64,000 bases of DNA. Source: Bradyrhizobium sp. SZCCT0231 (GTDB taxonomy: Bacteria > Pseudomonadota > Alphaproteobacteria > Rhizobiales > Xanthobacteraceae). Each line of letters begins with the position of its first letter. Within the stretch, counting starts at the first letter, position 1. Below are positions 35,183-45,879 of the stretch, in pieces. Location of the stretch: positions 186,001 through 250,000 of the forward strand of contig NZ_JAFCKP010000001.1 in assembly GCF_018130245.1 (NCBI RefSeq). Direction: 5' to 3'. Made by a program: the position numbers and the translations under genes. The notes below the pieces were generated by a model. That model was not told where the DNA came from, made no database searches, and worked only from the letters and a program-made list of their open reading frames with translations.

Positions 35183-36253
35183 TTACTCCGCGCTGCTCAC
35201 CAGCTTGATCCGCGGCGCCTGTGCCTCGGTCAGGCTGCGATAGGCTGCGAGATAGTCCAGCGCCATGCGCCGTGCCGTGAAGCGCGTCTCGAACTGCTTG
35301 CGGATCGCGGCGCGGTCGAGTTGCGGAAGGCGGTTTACCACCCCCGCGGCACTGATGACATCCTCGACGACGAAGCCGGTGAGGCCCTCGTCGATGATCT
35401 CCGGCACCGAGCCGCGGTTGAAGGCGACCACCGGCGTTCCGCACGCCATCGCCTCGATCATGACCAGACCGAACGGCTCCGGCCAGTCGATCGGCAGCAG
35501 GAGGCCGAGCGCGCCGCTCAGGAAATCCGACTTCTCGTGATCGCTGATCTCGCCGATGAAATCCACCAGTGGATTGTTCTCGATCATCGGCCGGATCAGC
35601 TCGTCGTAATAATCCTGGTCGGCGCGATCGACCTTGGCCGCGATCTTCAGCGGAATGCCGCAATGAGTCGCGATCTTGATGGCGCGGTCGACGCCCTTTT
35701 CCGGCGCGATCCGGCCGAGCACGGCGAGATATTCCTGCTTTGCCGGTTTCGGCGTCAGCAGATTCTCCGGCAGCCCGTGGTGGATCGTCGTCACCCAGTT
35801 CGCCTGCGGCACCGGCCGTCGCTGCGCGTTGGAGATCGAAATGACGGGCATCTTGGGGAAGGTGTTGAAGACCGGCTGATGCTCCGGCAGATCGAGCCGG
35901 CCGTGCAGCGTGGTCACGAATGGCGTCGGCTGCCGGTGGAACAGCGACCAGGGATAGTAGTCGAGATGGAAGTGGAGGAAATCGAACTCCTCGTCGTCAC
36001 ATTTTTGCCGCACCCGCTCCAGCAGCACCATGTGCAGCGCATTGGGATCGCGCACGGAACCGTCGAGACGGAGCGCCTTCGGCCACAACGCATCCAGCTT
36101 GCCTGACGTCTGCGAGTCGCCGCTGGCGAACAATGTCACGTCGTGTCCAAGGGCCACCAGCTCTTCCGTCAACCAATGCACCACCCGCTCGGTGCCGCCA
36201 TACAGCTTGGGTGGAACAGCCTCCGTCAACGGAGCTACCTGCGCGATGCGCAT
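35183..36253 (-). CDS. Glycosyltransferase family 4
   Basis: A 356-residue cytoplasmic GT-B glycosyltransferase. The N-terminal domain begins MRIAQVAPLTEAVPPKLYGGTERVVHWL. The C-terminal donor-binding domain has LGRIAPEKGVDRAIKIA, the EPFGLVMIEAMACGTPVVAFNRGSVPEII motif (EX7E) and DEGLTGFVV. Acceptor and donor are unknown. An EcfG-type promoter lies about 75 bases upstream, so it is probably made in the general stress response, and the adjacent ABC exporter and debranching-type enzyme suggest glycan or trehalose/glycogen metabolism. Confidence 0.9.
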   Translation of the reverse strand: MRIAQVAPLTEAVPPKLYGGTERVVHWLTEELVALGHDVTLFASGDSQTSGKLDALWPKALRLDGSVRDPNALHMVLLERVRQKCDDEEFDFLHFHLDYYPWSLFHRQPTPFVTTLHGRLDLPEHQPVFNTFPKMPVISISNAQRRPVPQANWVTTIHHGLPENLLTPKPAKQEYLAVLGRIAPEKGVDRAIKIATHCGIPLKIAAKVDRADQDYYDELIRPMIENNPLVDFIGEISDHEKSDFLSGALGLLLPIDWPEPFGLVMIEAMACGTPVVAFNRGSVPEIIDEGLTGFVVEDVISAAGVVNRLPQLDRAAIRKQFETRFTARRMALDYLAAYRSLTEAQAPRIKLVSSAE

Positions 36254-36326
36254 CTCGCCATCTCCTCTGCGATCATGAATGTTGAAACCCCCCGCCTGTA
36301 CGGCACCGGCAAATGCCAGACGAGGG

Positions 36327-36351
36327 AACGTTCCCGCACCTGCGAAGTTCC
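36327..36351 (-). promoter_or_regulatory. EcfG (general stress sigma) promoter of the GT4 gene
   Basis: On the minus strand GGAAC (36351-36347), 16 bases, CGTT (36330-36327). This matches the EcfG consensus GGAAC-N16/17-CGTT of alphaproteobacterial general-stress promoters exactly. The glycosyltransferase ATG is 74 bases downstream. Five-base plus four-base matches can occur by chance, but orientation and distance fit. Confidence 0.7.
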
Positions 36352-36529
36352 TTCCCCCAAACGTTACATATTCGACACGTCGGGAGATCGTCGCGATGCT
36401 GCCACCACATCTTCGCAGATCGTCCGCATCCGCATGTCGTGATGAGCTTGCCCGGGAACCGAGGCGAAGTGGTCGATGTTCACTCGACCAGTGACGAAAC
36501 GAAAATCAGCATAACGGGGCGATGGCCAT

Positions 36530-38293
<1,764 letters not shown>

Positions 38294-38351
38294 ACCAACA
38301 GGCGCGTTCTCGAGTCGGTTGCGTTGCGAAACAAGCGCAGGGGAGCAGCTC

Positions 38352-40556
38352 ATGTCGGCCGAAGCCGTAACCCAATTCGTCTCCGTGACGCGGACCTCGG
38401 AACAGGTCGCGGAACAGCCTTTCTACATTCCGATGACCGGGCCCTCGGCGCGCCCGCGGCGTTCGCTCAAGCACGACGACACTTTCATCGTGCTCGACAG
38501 CCATGGCGACATCGGCGCGTCCGCCGGCGGGCCGGATGGCCTGTTCCATCACGATACGCGCTATCTGGCGCGGCTCGAGCTCGTGCTCGATGATCTCCAG
38601 CCACTGCTGCTCGGCTCGAACCTGCGCGACGACAATTCGGCGTTGACCGTCGACCTCACCAATCCGGACATCTACCGGCAGGGCGGCCTGGTTCTGCAGA
38701 AGGACCTGCTGCACATCGTGCGAACGATCTTCCTGTGGCGCGGCACGGCCTATCAGCGCATCGGCGTGCAGAACCATGGCGACCGGCGCAGCAGCTTCGA
38801 CCTGACGCTGCTGTTCGGCAATGACTTCGCCGATTTGTTCGAGGTCCGCGGCGAGCGGCGACCGCGCCGCGGGATCGGAACGAGCCGGCTGCTCGGGCCG
38901 ACCGACGTCCTGTTCGAATATCGCGGCCTCGATGACGCCGAACGTACCACCGGACTGCATTTCGATCCGCGTCCGACGCGGCTCTCGGTCAATGCCGCGA
39001 CCTGGGAGCTCGACCTGGAGCCGCACCAGGCCAAATCGCTGTTCGTGGCGGTGTCCTGCAACCGGCCGGTGACGGAAAAGCCGGTGCGGTTCTTCCCGGG
39101 TCTGCTGGCGCACCGCCGCGAGATGCGGCATCAGGCGGTAGGTGCCGCCAGCATCGAGACTTCAAACAACATCTTCAATGAGGTGCTGTGCCAGGCCATG
39201 GCCGACCTCAACATGCTGATGACCGAGACCCCGCAGGGGCGGTACCCCTATGCCGGCATTCCCTGGTACTCGACGACGTTCGGGCGCGACGGCCTCATCA
39301 CCGCGCTTCAGATGCTCTGGGTCGATCCGCGCGTTGCCAAGGGCGTCTTGCGCCGGCTCGCGCATTTCCAGGCCACTTCGATCGATCCGTTCGCGGACGC
39401 CGCGCCCGGCAAGATCCTGCACGAGACGCGCGGCGGCGAGATGGCGGCGCTCGGGGAGGTGCCGTTCGCGCGTTATTATGGCAGCGTCGATTCGACCGCG
39501 CTGTTCGTGCTGCTCGCAGGGAGCTATTTCGAGCGCACCGGCGACGAGGCCACGTTGATCGAGCTGTGGCCGGCGATCGAAGCGGGCCTGGCCTGGATCG
39601 ACGGTCCCGGCGATCCCGACCAGGACGGCTTCGTCGAATACCAGCGTGCGACCGAGAAGGGGCTCGCCAACCAGGGCTGGAAGGATTCCTACGACGCGAT
39701 CTTCCATGCCGACGGCCGGCTTGCAGAGGGCAATATCGCGCTCGCGGAAGTCCAGGGCTACGTCTTTGCTGCCAAGCAGCTCGCCGCGCGTTGCGCGCTG
39801 CGCCTCGGCAGGCCAGACCGCGTGCGCAAGCTCGAGAGAGAAGCCAGGGCGCTCGCCGAGCGCTTCGAGAAGGCGTTCTGGTGCGAGGAGCTCGGCACCT
39901 ATGCGCTCGCGCTCGACGGCAAGAAGCAGCCCTGCAAGGTCAGGACCTCGAACGCCGGGCAGGTCCTGTTCAGCGGCATGATCCGCGAGGATCGCGCGCG
40001 CCTCGTCGCCGCCGATCTGATGCGGCCGCATTTCTTCTCGGGTTGGGGCATCCGCACCGTCGCGCAAGGCGAGGTGCGCTACAACCCGATGTCCTATCAT
40101 GACGGGTCGATCTGGCCGCACGACAATGCGCTGATCGCGCTCGGGCTCGCGCGCTACGGCCTCAAGCATTCGGTGGCGCATGTCTTCAAGGGGCTGTTCG
40201 ATGCTGCGACCTATATGGATCTGCGCCGGCTGCCCGAATTGTTCTGCGGCTTCCGGCGCGAGAAGCGGCGCGGCCCGACGCTCTACCCCGTCGCCTGCGC
40301 GCCGCAGGCCTGGGCCAGCGCGACGCCGTTCACGCTGCTGGAGGCGGCGCTCGGCCTCGAATTCGACGTGGCGCGCGGCGAGATTCGCCTGCGCAATCCG
40401 CATCTGCCGGCGTTCCTCAACGAGGTGATCCTGCGCGATCTGCGCCTCGGCGAGTCCAGCGTCGATCTTCGCGTCAGCCGCCACGGCGACGACGTGGCAC
40501 TGGAGGTGATGCGTACGCGCGGCCAGATCCAGGTTTCGATCGTGCTGGCGCGCTAG
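38352..40556 (+). CDS. Amylo-alpha-1,6-glucosidase / glycogen-debranching-type enzyme
   Basis: A 734-residue protein. The N-terminal beta-sandwich domain (about 30-240: FIVLDSHGDIGASAGGPDGLFHHDTRYLARLEL) is the glycogen-debranching N-domain. The C-terminal (alpha/alpha)6 barrel (260-650) contains YPYAGIPWYSTTFGRDGLITALQ with acidic residues, DQDGFVEYQR and the NPMSYHDGSIWPHDNALIA motif that carries the catalytic Glu/Asp region in GH15/GH63-like barrels. It hydrolyses alpha-1,6 branch points or related alpha-glucans in the cytoplasm. ATG at 38352 was chosen for the ribosome site GGGGAGCAG. The PRC-barrel gene follows after 18 bases. Confidence 0.88.
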   Translation: MSAEAVTQFVSVTRTSEQVAEQPFYIPMTGPSARPRRSLKHDDTFIVLDSHGDIGASAGGPDGLFHHDTRYLARLELVLDDLQPLLLGSNLRDDNSALTVDLTNPDIYRQGGLVLQKDLLHIVRTIFLWRGTAYQRIGVQNHGDRRSSFDLTLLFGNDFADLFEVRGERRPRRGIGTSRLLGPTDVLFEYRGLDDAERTTGLHFDPRPTRLSVNAATWELDLEPHQAKSLFVAVSCNRPVTEKPVRFFPGLLAHRREMRHQAVGAASIETSNNIFNEVLCQAMADLNMLMTETPQGRYPYAGIPWYSTTFGRDGLITALQMLWVDPRVAKGVLRRLAHFQATSIDPFADAAPGKILHETRGGEMAALGEVPFARYYGSVDSTALFVLLAGSYFERTGDEATLIELWPAIEAGLAWIDGPGDPDQDGFVEYQRATEKGLANQGWKDSYDAIFHADGRLAEGNIALAEVQGYVFAAKQLAARCALRLGRPDRVRKLEREARALAERFEKAFWCEELGTYALALDGKKQPCKVRTSNAGQVLFSGMIREDRARLVAADLMRPHFFSGWGIRTVAQGEVRYNPMSYHDGSIWPHDNALIALGLARYGLKHSVAHVFKGLFDAATYMDLRRLPELFCGFRREKRRGPTLYPVACAPQAWASATPFTLLEAALGLEFDVARGEIRLRNPHLPAFLNEVILRDLRLGESSVDLRVSRHGDDVALEVMRTRGQIQVSIVLAR

Positions 40557-40574
40557 CGGTGCGAGGAGGAATTC

Positions 40575-41108
40575 ATGCGTACCACCGGATGGTTGGTCCT
40601 GAGCGTGGCGATCGTCGCGGGATTGATGGTCGCCGTATCGCGCGCGGCGGAGGAGCCGCCCGCGGCGCCACCTCCACCCCCGAGTGAAGCAAAGGCACCG
40701 GCAACGGTGCAACCGCCGGCTTCCACCGTGCCCGTCACTCCCAAGGACGCCGCGCCGCCGCCCTCGGTGACCATCATCGGCGCGAGCGAGGCCCACGGCG
40801 TGCTCGGCCGCGACGTTCGCAGCGCCGCCGGCGAGGACATGGGCCGCATCGTCGACGTCATCGTCGATCGTACCGGTCACGTCCGCGCCGCGGCGATCGA
40901 TTTCGGCGGCTTCCTCGGCGTCGGCAGCCGCAAGATCGTGGTGGACTGGAACGCGCTGCGCTTCGGCAAGATCGCCAACAAGAAGGACAGCATCACGTTG
41001 GAATTGACCAAGGCGCAGGTCGCGGCCGCGCCGGAATACAAGGAAGACACGCCGATCGTCGTGCTCGGCGCGTCCGGCAGCCTTCAGCCGCTGCAAGCGA
41101 TCCAGTGA
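40575..41108 (+). CDS. Exported PRC-barrel domain protein
   Basis: A 177-residue protein. Residues 1-24 are a signal peptide or anchor (WLVLSVAIVAGLMVAVSRA), followed by a proline/alanine-rich linker (27-65). A PRC-barrel domain (about 72-170) follows: VLGRDVRSAAGEDMGRIVDVIVDRTG and FGGFLGVGSRKIVVDWNALRF. PRC barrels occur in reaction-centre H subunits and in many stress-linked envelope proteins; no photosynthesis gene is nearby. GAGGAGGAATTC precedes the ATG. Likely cotranscribed with the glycosidase. Confidence 0.85.
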   Translation: MRTTGWLVLSVAIVAGLMVAVSRAAEEPPAAPPPPPSEAKAPATVQPPASTVPVTPKDAAPPPSVTIIGASEAHGVLGRDVRSAAGEDMGRIVDVIVDRTGHVRAAAIDFGGFLGVGSRKIVVDWNALRFGKIANKKDSITLELTKAQVAAAPEYKEDTPIVVLGASGSLQPLQAIQ

Positions 41109-41131
41109 GGTGCAGGGAGGGCTGACCGCCC

Positions 41132-42418
41132 GTGCTGTTGTCGAGGAAGCCGAACCATGCAGATCGCGGCGGCCGCGCCGATCAGGACAAGGTCGTTGCG
41201 CCATCGGCTGCAGGCATTCCGGCGCCGTCGCGCCAGAGCCTGCGCGGCCTCGACTGGTTCATCTTCTTCCTCGCCGACGTGCAGACCGGATTCGGTCCCT
41301 TCATCGCGGTCTATCTGACGACGCAGAAATGGACCCAGGTCGAGATCGGCCTCGTGCTGTCGATCGGCGGCATCGTCGCCCTGATCGGCCAGATGCCCGG
41401 CGGTGCGATCATCGATGCCGCGAAATCCGAACGTCTCGTCGCCGCCCTCGCGATTGCGGCCATCGGCGCCTGCGCGCTCGCCTATGCCGCGATGCCGATC
41501 TTCCCCGTCGTGGCGACCGCCGCCACGCTGCATGCGATGGCGAGCTGCGTGCTCGGGCCCGCGATCGCCGCGATCAGCCTCGGCCTCGTCGGTCCGCTCG
41601 CGATCGGCGAGCGGCTCGGCCGCAACGCGCGCTTCGCTTCGCTCGGCAACGGCGTCGCGGCGGCGGTGATGGGCACGGCGGGCTATCTCCTGTCGAGCCG
41701 CTCGGTCTTCCTGGTCACCTTCCTGCTCGCGATCCCGACCCTGATCGCGCTGTCGCGCATCCGCGAGAATGAGGTCGACATCAGGCGCTGTCACGGCGAG
41801 ATGCCGCCCGAAGCCGCCGATCGCGGCGACACCAATATCTGGCACCTGATCCGGCAGCGTCCGCTCATCGTCTTCGCACTCAGTGTGCTGCTGTTGCAGC
41901 TCGCGAACGCCGCGATGATGCCGCTGATGGCGAGCGCGGTGACGGCGCGGTCGAGCCAATGGGCGACCGTGCTCGTCGCCGCCTGCATCATCGTGCCGCA
42001 GGCGATCGTGGCGCTGTTGTCGCCGGCCGTCGGGCGCCAGGCGCAAGTGTGGGGCCGGCGGCCCTTGCTCTTGATCGGATTCGGCGCGCTCACGATTCGC
42101 GGCCTGCTGTTCGCGACCGTGCGCGATCCCTATCTGCTGGTGCTGGTGCAGGTGTTCGACGGCCTCACTGCGGCGGTGTTCGCGGTGATGATTCCGCTGA
42201 TCGTCGCCGACGTCGCCTTCGGCAGCGGTCACTTCAACCTGGCGCAGGGCATCGTCGGCACCGCGACCGGCATCGGCGCGTCGCTGAGCACGGCGCTGGG
42301 CGGCTATGTCAGCGACAAGTTCGGCAACGCCACCGCGTTCATCGGGCTGTCCGGCGTCGCCGCCACGGGGCTGCTTCTGATCCTGCTGATGATGCCGGAA
42401 ACCCGGCGCACGGCATGA
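41132..42418 (+). CDS. MFS transporter, GTG start
   Basis: A 428-residue inner-membrane transporter with about 12 spans. Segments include FLADVQTGFGPFIAVYLTTQKW, IGGIVALIGQMPGGAIIDAAK (motif A-like) and LVQVFDGLTAAVFAVMIPLIVADV. Start is GTG at 41132 behind AGGGAGG; the first 38 residues are hydrophilic. Arrangement 23 bases after the PRC gene suggests read-through. Substrate unknown. It converges on fixK2 with a strong minus-strand terminator between. Confidence 0.85.
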   Translation: MLLSRKPNHADRGGRADQDKVVAPSAAGIPAPSRQSLRGLDWFIFFLADVQTGFGPFIAVYLTTQKWTQVEIGLVLSIGGIVALIGQMPGGAIIDAAKSERLVAALAIAAIGACALAYAAMPIFPVVATAATLHAMASCVLGPAIAAISLGLVGPLAIGERLGRNARFASLGNGVAAAVMGTAGYLLSSRSVFLVTFLLAIPTLIALSRIRENEVDIRRCHGEMPPEAADRGDTNIWHLIRQRPLIVFALSVLLLQLANAAMMPLMASAVTARSSQWATVLVAACIIVPQAIVALLSPAVGRQAQVWGRRPLLLIGFGALTIRGLLFATVRDPYLLVLVQVFDGLTAAVFAVMIPLIVADVAFGSGHFNLAQGIVGTATGIGASLSTALGGYVSDKFGNATAFIGLSGVAATGLLLILLMMPETRRTA

Positions 42419-42428
42419 CCGAGACAAA

Positions 42429-42459
42429 CAAAAAGCCGGCCGAAACGGGTTCGGCCGGC
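42429..42459 (-). terminator. Rho-independent terminator of fixK2
   Basis: GCCGGCCGAA pairs perfectly with TTCGGCCGGC around a 5-base loop (42435-42459). On the minus strand it is followed at once by TTTTTGTTTG, a textbook T-run. It is 23 bases beyond the fixK2 stop. Confidence 0.9.
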
Positions 42460-42481
42460 CAAGTCACGGGGGAGAAACCGA

Positions 42482-43180
42482 TCAGGCGTCGAGATTGTGC
42501 AGGCGCTGGCGGTTGCGCAGCACGATCTGGCGGGCGCCGGAGAAACCGAGAATGCCCTGGGCGTGAAGCTGCGACAGTGCGCGCGACACGGTTTCGAGGG
42601 TGAGGCCGAGATAGTCGCCGATGTCGCGGCGGCACATCGGCAGCGCCATCATGCCGGCAACGGCGAGGCGGCGGTCCATTTCGAGCAGGAAGGTCGCAAC
42701 ACGCTCCATCGCGGTCTTGCGGCCCAGCAGCAGCATGTGGTCCTCGGCATGGCGAAGCTCGCCGGCGGTCATGGCCCAGAGCTTGCGGGCAACCTGCACG
42801 TCGGTGCCCGCGGCCTTCTCGAGGCTCGCGCGCTTCACGAGACGCACGGTGGTGTCGATGATGGCTTCTGCGGCGAGGCGGTGAGTGGGACCGGATTCGA
42901 GGCCGAACACGTCGCCGGGGAGATGGAAGGCGCCGATCTGGCGACGGCCGTCTGAGAGAAGCTTGTAGCTGCGCACCGCGCCGGTGACGACCTGATAGAC
43001 ATATTCGGCCGCCTCGTCCTCGCCATAGATCTCCTCGTCCTTGCCGTAGGAGAACTCGGTGGCGACCAGGCCGACATGGCCCGTGATCGCGCCGAACTGG
43101 TCGGTAACGGGGTGGGCAGGGGCAATCTTGCCACCGATTTGCGTGTTGATCGCCTGGGTGTTGATTGTCTGGGTCAGCAT
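42482..43180 (-). CDS. fixK2: CRP/FNR-type regulator FixK2
   Basis: A 232-residue transcription activator of microaerobic and nitrogen-fixation genes. The cyclic-nucleotide-like domain (about 30-140) lacks the N-terminal Fe-S cysteines of Fnr, as in FixK2. The HTH (DIGDYLGLTLETVSRALSQL) carries the E-x-x-S-R recognition contacts. I prefer ATG at 43180 over 43189 because GGAG is then 9 bases upstream, the length becomes 232, and the Cys in MALPMCRRD becomes residue 183, the position reported as redox-sensitive in B. diazoefficiens FixK2. Expression should need FixJ~P. Boxes it would bind are seen at 43734, 47763 and 51341. Confidence 0.96.
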   Translation of the reverse strand: MLTQTINTQAINTQIGGKIAPAHPVTDQFGAITGHVGLVATEFSYGKDEEIYGEDEAAEYVYQVVTGAVRSYKLLSDGRRQIGAFHLPGDVFGLESGPTHRLAAEAIIDTTVRLVKRASLEKAAGTDVQVARKLWAMTAGELRHAEDHMLLLGRKTAMERVATFLLEMDRRLAVAGMMALPMCRRDIGDYLGLTLETVSRALSQLHAQGILGFSGARQIVLRNRQRLHNLDA

Positions 43181-43264
43181 CTGCGCCATCTCCGTTGTGA
43201 TGGCGCTTTCCTACGCGGTATCGGGTGCTTCGAAAATTTCGCGAGATATCTTAAGGGGGTCGCC

Positions 43265-43283
43265 TTACGTAGAATCCCGTAGG
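43265..43283 (-). promoter_or_regulatory. Candidate FixJ site upstream of fixK2
   Basis: Two related half-sites, TTACGTAG and CCCGTAGG, lie 85-103 bases before the fixK2 ATG, in the short gap after the response-regulator gene. TACGTA-type cores resemble FixJ-bound sequences in rhizobial fixK promoters. The consensus is loose, so this is a candidate only. Confidence 0.4.
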
Positions 43284-43700
43284 TCAGGCGCGGGGGCGGT
43301 CCTGGATGGCGTGGCGGATGCACTTGACCAGGTTTTCGTCGAGAAGCGGCTTCAAAATCACGTCTTTGATGCCCGCCGTCGCGGCGCGGGCCGAGATGTT
43401 CTCGTCAGGATAGCCGGTGATCAGGATCACAGGCGCGTCGTGGTCGGATTTGCGCAAGCGGCCGGTCAGCTCGATGCCGTTGATGTCCGGCATCTTGTAG
43501 TCGATGACGTAGCAGTCCGGCCCAAGCGCGCTGCCGACATTGAGCAGCGCCGTACCGCTCCTGAAAGTCCGCACGGCGAAGCCGTCGGTCTCCAGCAGGA
43601 ACCGCAGGGATCCCAGGACGGCGGCATCGTCGTCGACCACAAAGACGGTGAGTTGTGGGGAGGACGGCAGCCGCGCATGATGTGAGCTGACCTCGATCAT
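43284..43700 (-). CDS. Single-domain response regulator (bll2758-like)
   Basis: A 138-residue stand-alone receiver domain. Phosphoacceptor Asp67 (CYVIDYKMPD), acidic pair in VFVVDDDAA, conserved Thr/Ser strand ILITGYP and Lys in ILKPL are all present; there is no output domain. In B. diazoefficiens the gene at this place between fixJ and fixK2 belongs to the FixK2 regulon and has been implicated in feedback on fixK2. A perfect FixK box is centred exactly 40.5 bases before its ATG, so it may be made from a leaderless message. Partner kinase unknown; FixL is an obvious candidate. Confidence 0.9.
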   Translation of the reverse strand: MIEVSSHHARLPSSPQLTVFVVDDDAAVLGSLRFLLETDGFAVRTFRSGTALLNVGSALGPDCYVIDYKMPDINGIELTGRLRKSDHDAPVILITGYPDENISARAATAGIKDVILKPLLDENLVKCIRHAIQDRPRA

Positions 43701-43733
43701 GCTGGCTGATTAGCACGGCGCCGGCAAGGCGCC

Positions 43734-43747
43734 TTGACTTGCCTCAA
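43734..43747 (-). promoter_or_regulatory. FixK2 box before the response-regulator gene
   Basis: TTGACTTGCCTCAA matches TTG(A/C)-N6-(T/G)CAA at all fixed positions and overlaps the fixJ stop codon. Centre at 43740.5, 40.5 bases from the A of the response-regulator ATG, the spacing normal between a class II FNR-type site and the transcription start. Confidence 0.75.
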
Positions 43748-44361
43748 TCGTTGAGCATGCCGGCGCGCATCGCCAGCCGGACCAGCTCCGAGAGGCTGCT
43801 CGCCTGCATCTTGGTCATGACGTTGGCCCGGTAGACCTCGATGGTGCGCGGGCTGATGTCGTATTCGCGGGCGATGAGCTTGTTGGAGAGGCCCGCGATC
43901 AGCCCTTCCATGACCTGGCGCTCCCTGGGACTCAAGGACGCGACGCGGGCGGCGATGTCGTGCGCGACAGCCTCGCTCTTGGCGGCGGGCTCGGCCTGGC
44001 GGATCGCCGAATCGATCATGGCGGTGAGACGGTCGTCATCGAACGGTTTTTCCAGGAAATCGACCGCCCCGAGCTTCATCGCCTCGACCGCGAGCGGCAC
44101 GTCGCCATGACCGGTCATGATCACGATCGGGAACGGGCTTTGCTGTGCCTTCATCCGCTTCAGCAGCTCGATCCCGTCGAGGCCGGGCATGCGCACGTCG
44201 GAGACGACGCAGCCGAACTTGAGGCTGGGCAGGGCTTCGAGAAAGGCGAGCGCGTCGTCGAACAGGGTGACGGCGAAGCCCGCGGAATCCAGCAGGAAAT
44301 TCAGCGAGTCCCGCATCGCTGCGTCGTCGTCGATGACGTAGACATTTCCTTTGGTCGTCAT
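43744..44361 (-). CDS. fixJ: Response regulator FixJ
   Basis: A 205-residue two-component activator. The receiver domain (1-122) has phosphoacceptor Asp55 (VVSDVRMPGLDG), the switch Thr in IVIMTGHGDVP and Lys in FLEKPFDDD. The LuxR-type HTH (about 140-200: LSPRERQVMEGLIAGLSNKLIAREYDIS) binds DNA. It is phosphorylated by FixL at low O2 and activates fixK2. It lies 3 bases after the fixL stop, so the two are cotranscribed. Confidence 0.97.
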   Translation of the reverse strand: MTTKGNVYVIDDDAAMRDSLNFLLDSAGFAVTLFDDALAFLEALPSLKFGCVVSDVRMPGLDGIELLKRMKAQQSPFPIVIMTGHGDVPLAVEAMKLGAVDFLEKPFDDDRLTAMIDSAIRQAEPAAKSEAVAHDIAARVASLSPRERQVMEGLIAGLSNKLIAREYDISPRTIEVYRANVMTKMQASSLSELVRLAMRAGMLND

Positions 44362-44364
44362 GAA

Positions 44365-45879
44365 TCAGCTCTCGTCGGTTGCCGGCAAGGTGAAGCGGAA
44401 TGTTGCTCCGCCCGCCGCGTTGCTCTCGGCCCACATGCGGCCGCCGTGAGCCTCGATGATCGAGCGGCTGATCGACAGTCCCACGCCCATGCCGGTGTCC
44501 TTGGTGGTGAAGAAGGTCTGAAACAGGTTTGGAATGACGTCGTCCCGGAAGCCGATGCCGGTGTCGGAAACCTCCACCTCGATCATGCCGTCGGCGTCAC
44601 GCGTGTTGGCGACGACGAGCTCGCGCTGCGGCGATTGCGCCATGGCTTCGAGCGCGTTGCGGAACAGGTTGACCAGCACCTGCTGAATCTGCACCCGGTC
44701 GGCGAGGACGAGATCGGCGTCGGGATCGAGGCTGAAGCGGAGCTGCACGTTCTGCTCGCGCGCGCCGGCGAGCCCGAGCGCGCCGGCTTCCTCGATCAGC
44801 TTGGACAGGCTCTCGACCCGCTTCTCCGATTCGCCGCGGGAGACGAAGTCGCGCAAGCGGCGGATGATCTGGCCGGCGCGCAAGGCCTGCTCCGCCGCGC
44901 GATCCAGCGCGCTTTCGACCTTCGGCGCGTTGGGATCGCTGCTGCCGGTGAGGAGGCGCCGCGATCCCTTCATGTAATTGCTGATCGCCGCCAGCGGCTG
45001 GTTGAGCTCGTGGGCGAGCGCGGAGGCCATTTCGCCCATCGCGGTCAACCGCGACACGTGCACGAGCTCGGATTGCAGCTCCTGGAGCCGCGCCTGGGTC
45101 TGCTGGTGCTCGGTGAGGTCGCGCACGAAGCCGGTGAAATAGGGCTCGCCTGCGCGTTGCGTCTGCCCGACGGACAGGTGCATCGGGAAAGTCGTGCCGT
45201 CGCGGCGCTTGCCCGTCACAATCCGGCCGATGCCGATGATGTGCGGATCATTCGTCTTGAGATAGCGCGCGATATAGCTGTCATGACGCGACTGATCGGG
45301 CTCCGGCATCAGAACGCTCACGTTCCGTCCGATGGCTTCCTGCCTGCTGTAGCCGAACAGCCGCTCCGCGGCGCTGCTGAAGAGCTGCATGATGCCGCGT
45401 GAATCGATGACGATCATGGCGTCGGGCACCGTTTCGAGAATCGAGCGAAGATGATTCTCCTGGGAGCGCAGGGCCTCCTCGAGCTGCTTTTCCTGGTTGA
45501 TGTCGAGGAATATCCCGCTGAGGTGACGTGGCGTGCCCGCATCGTCCCGGATCACACCGGCCCTGGCCCGGATCCATTGACCGTTCCCGGACGCGCCGCC
45601 GACCTTGAAGGACAGGTCAAGTCCCCCGCCGCCCGAGGTGCGCCCGATCGCCTTCACGAGCTGGTCCCGGTCACTCGGTTCCAGCAGCGAAAGAAAGAGA
45701 TCGTAGCTGACGGTTCGGTCGCGCTCGAGGCCAAACAGCCGCTTGGCCAGGTCCGACCATTCAAGTTCGCGCGTCTGCAGATCAAGGTCCCAGGTGCCCA
45801 CCCCGAATCCTTCGATGCGGCCCCGGAAGTGCTCGCCCCGACCATCGTCTGCCGGATGGGTCACGCGGTTCGGCGTCAA
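44365..45879 (-). CDS. fixL: Oxygen-sensing heme-PAS histidine kinase FixL
   Basis: A 504-residue soluble sensor kinase of the Bradyrhizobium type, without membrane spans. PAS-A is at about 15-130. The heme PAS-B (140-260) has the proximal heme ligand His199 (SRHDSY) and the O2-linked Arg219 (IIGIGR); these correspond to His200 and Arg220 of the 505-residue B. diazoefficiens protein. Phosphoacceptor His290 is in ALAHELNQPLAA, with N-box NLFRNALEAM and G-boxes EVSDTGIGF and MGVGLSISRSII. O2 on the heme switches the kinase off; deoxy-FixL phosphorylates FixJ. Confidence 0.97.
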   Translation of the reverse strand: MTPNRVTHPADDGRGEHFRGRIEGFGVGTWDLDLQTRELEWSDLAKRLFGLERDRTVSYDLFLSLLEPSDRDQLVKAIGRTSGGGGLDLSFKVGGASGNGQWIRARAGVIRDDAGTPRHLSGIFLDINQEKQLEEALRSQENHLRSILETVPDAMIVIDSRGIMQLFSSAAERLFGYSRQEAIGRNVSVLMPEPDQSRHDSYIARYLKTNDPHIIGIGRIVTGKRRDGTTFPMHLSVGQTQRAGEPYFTGFVRDLTEHQQTQARLQELQSELVHVSRLTAMGEMASALAHELNQPLAAISNYMKGSRRLLTGSSDPNAPKVESALDRAAEQALRAGQIIRRLRDFVSRGESEKRVESLSKLIEEAGALGLAGAREQNVQLRFSLDPDADLVLADRVQIQQVLVNLFRNALEAMAQSPQRELVVANTRDADGMIEVEVSDTGIGFRDDVIPNLFQTFFTTKDTGMGVGLSISRSIIEAHGGRMWAESNAAGGATFRFTLPATDES

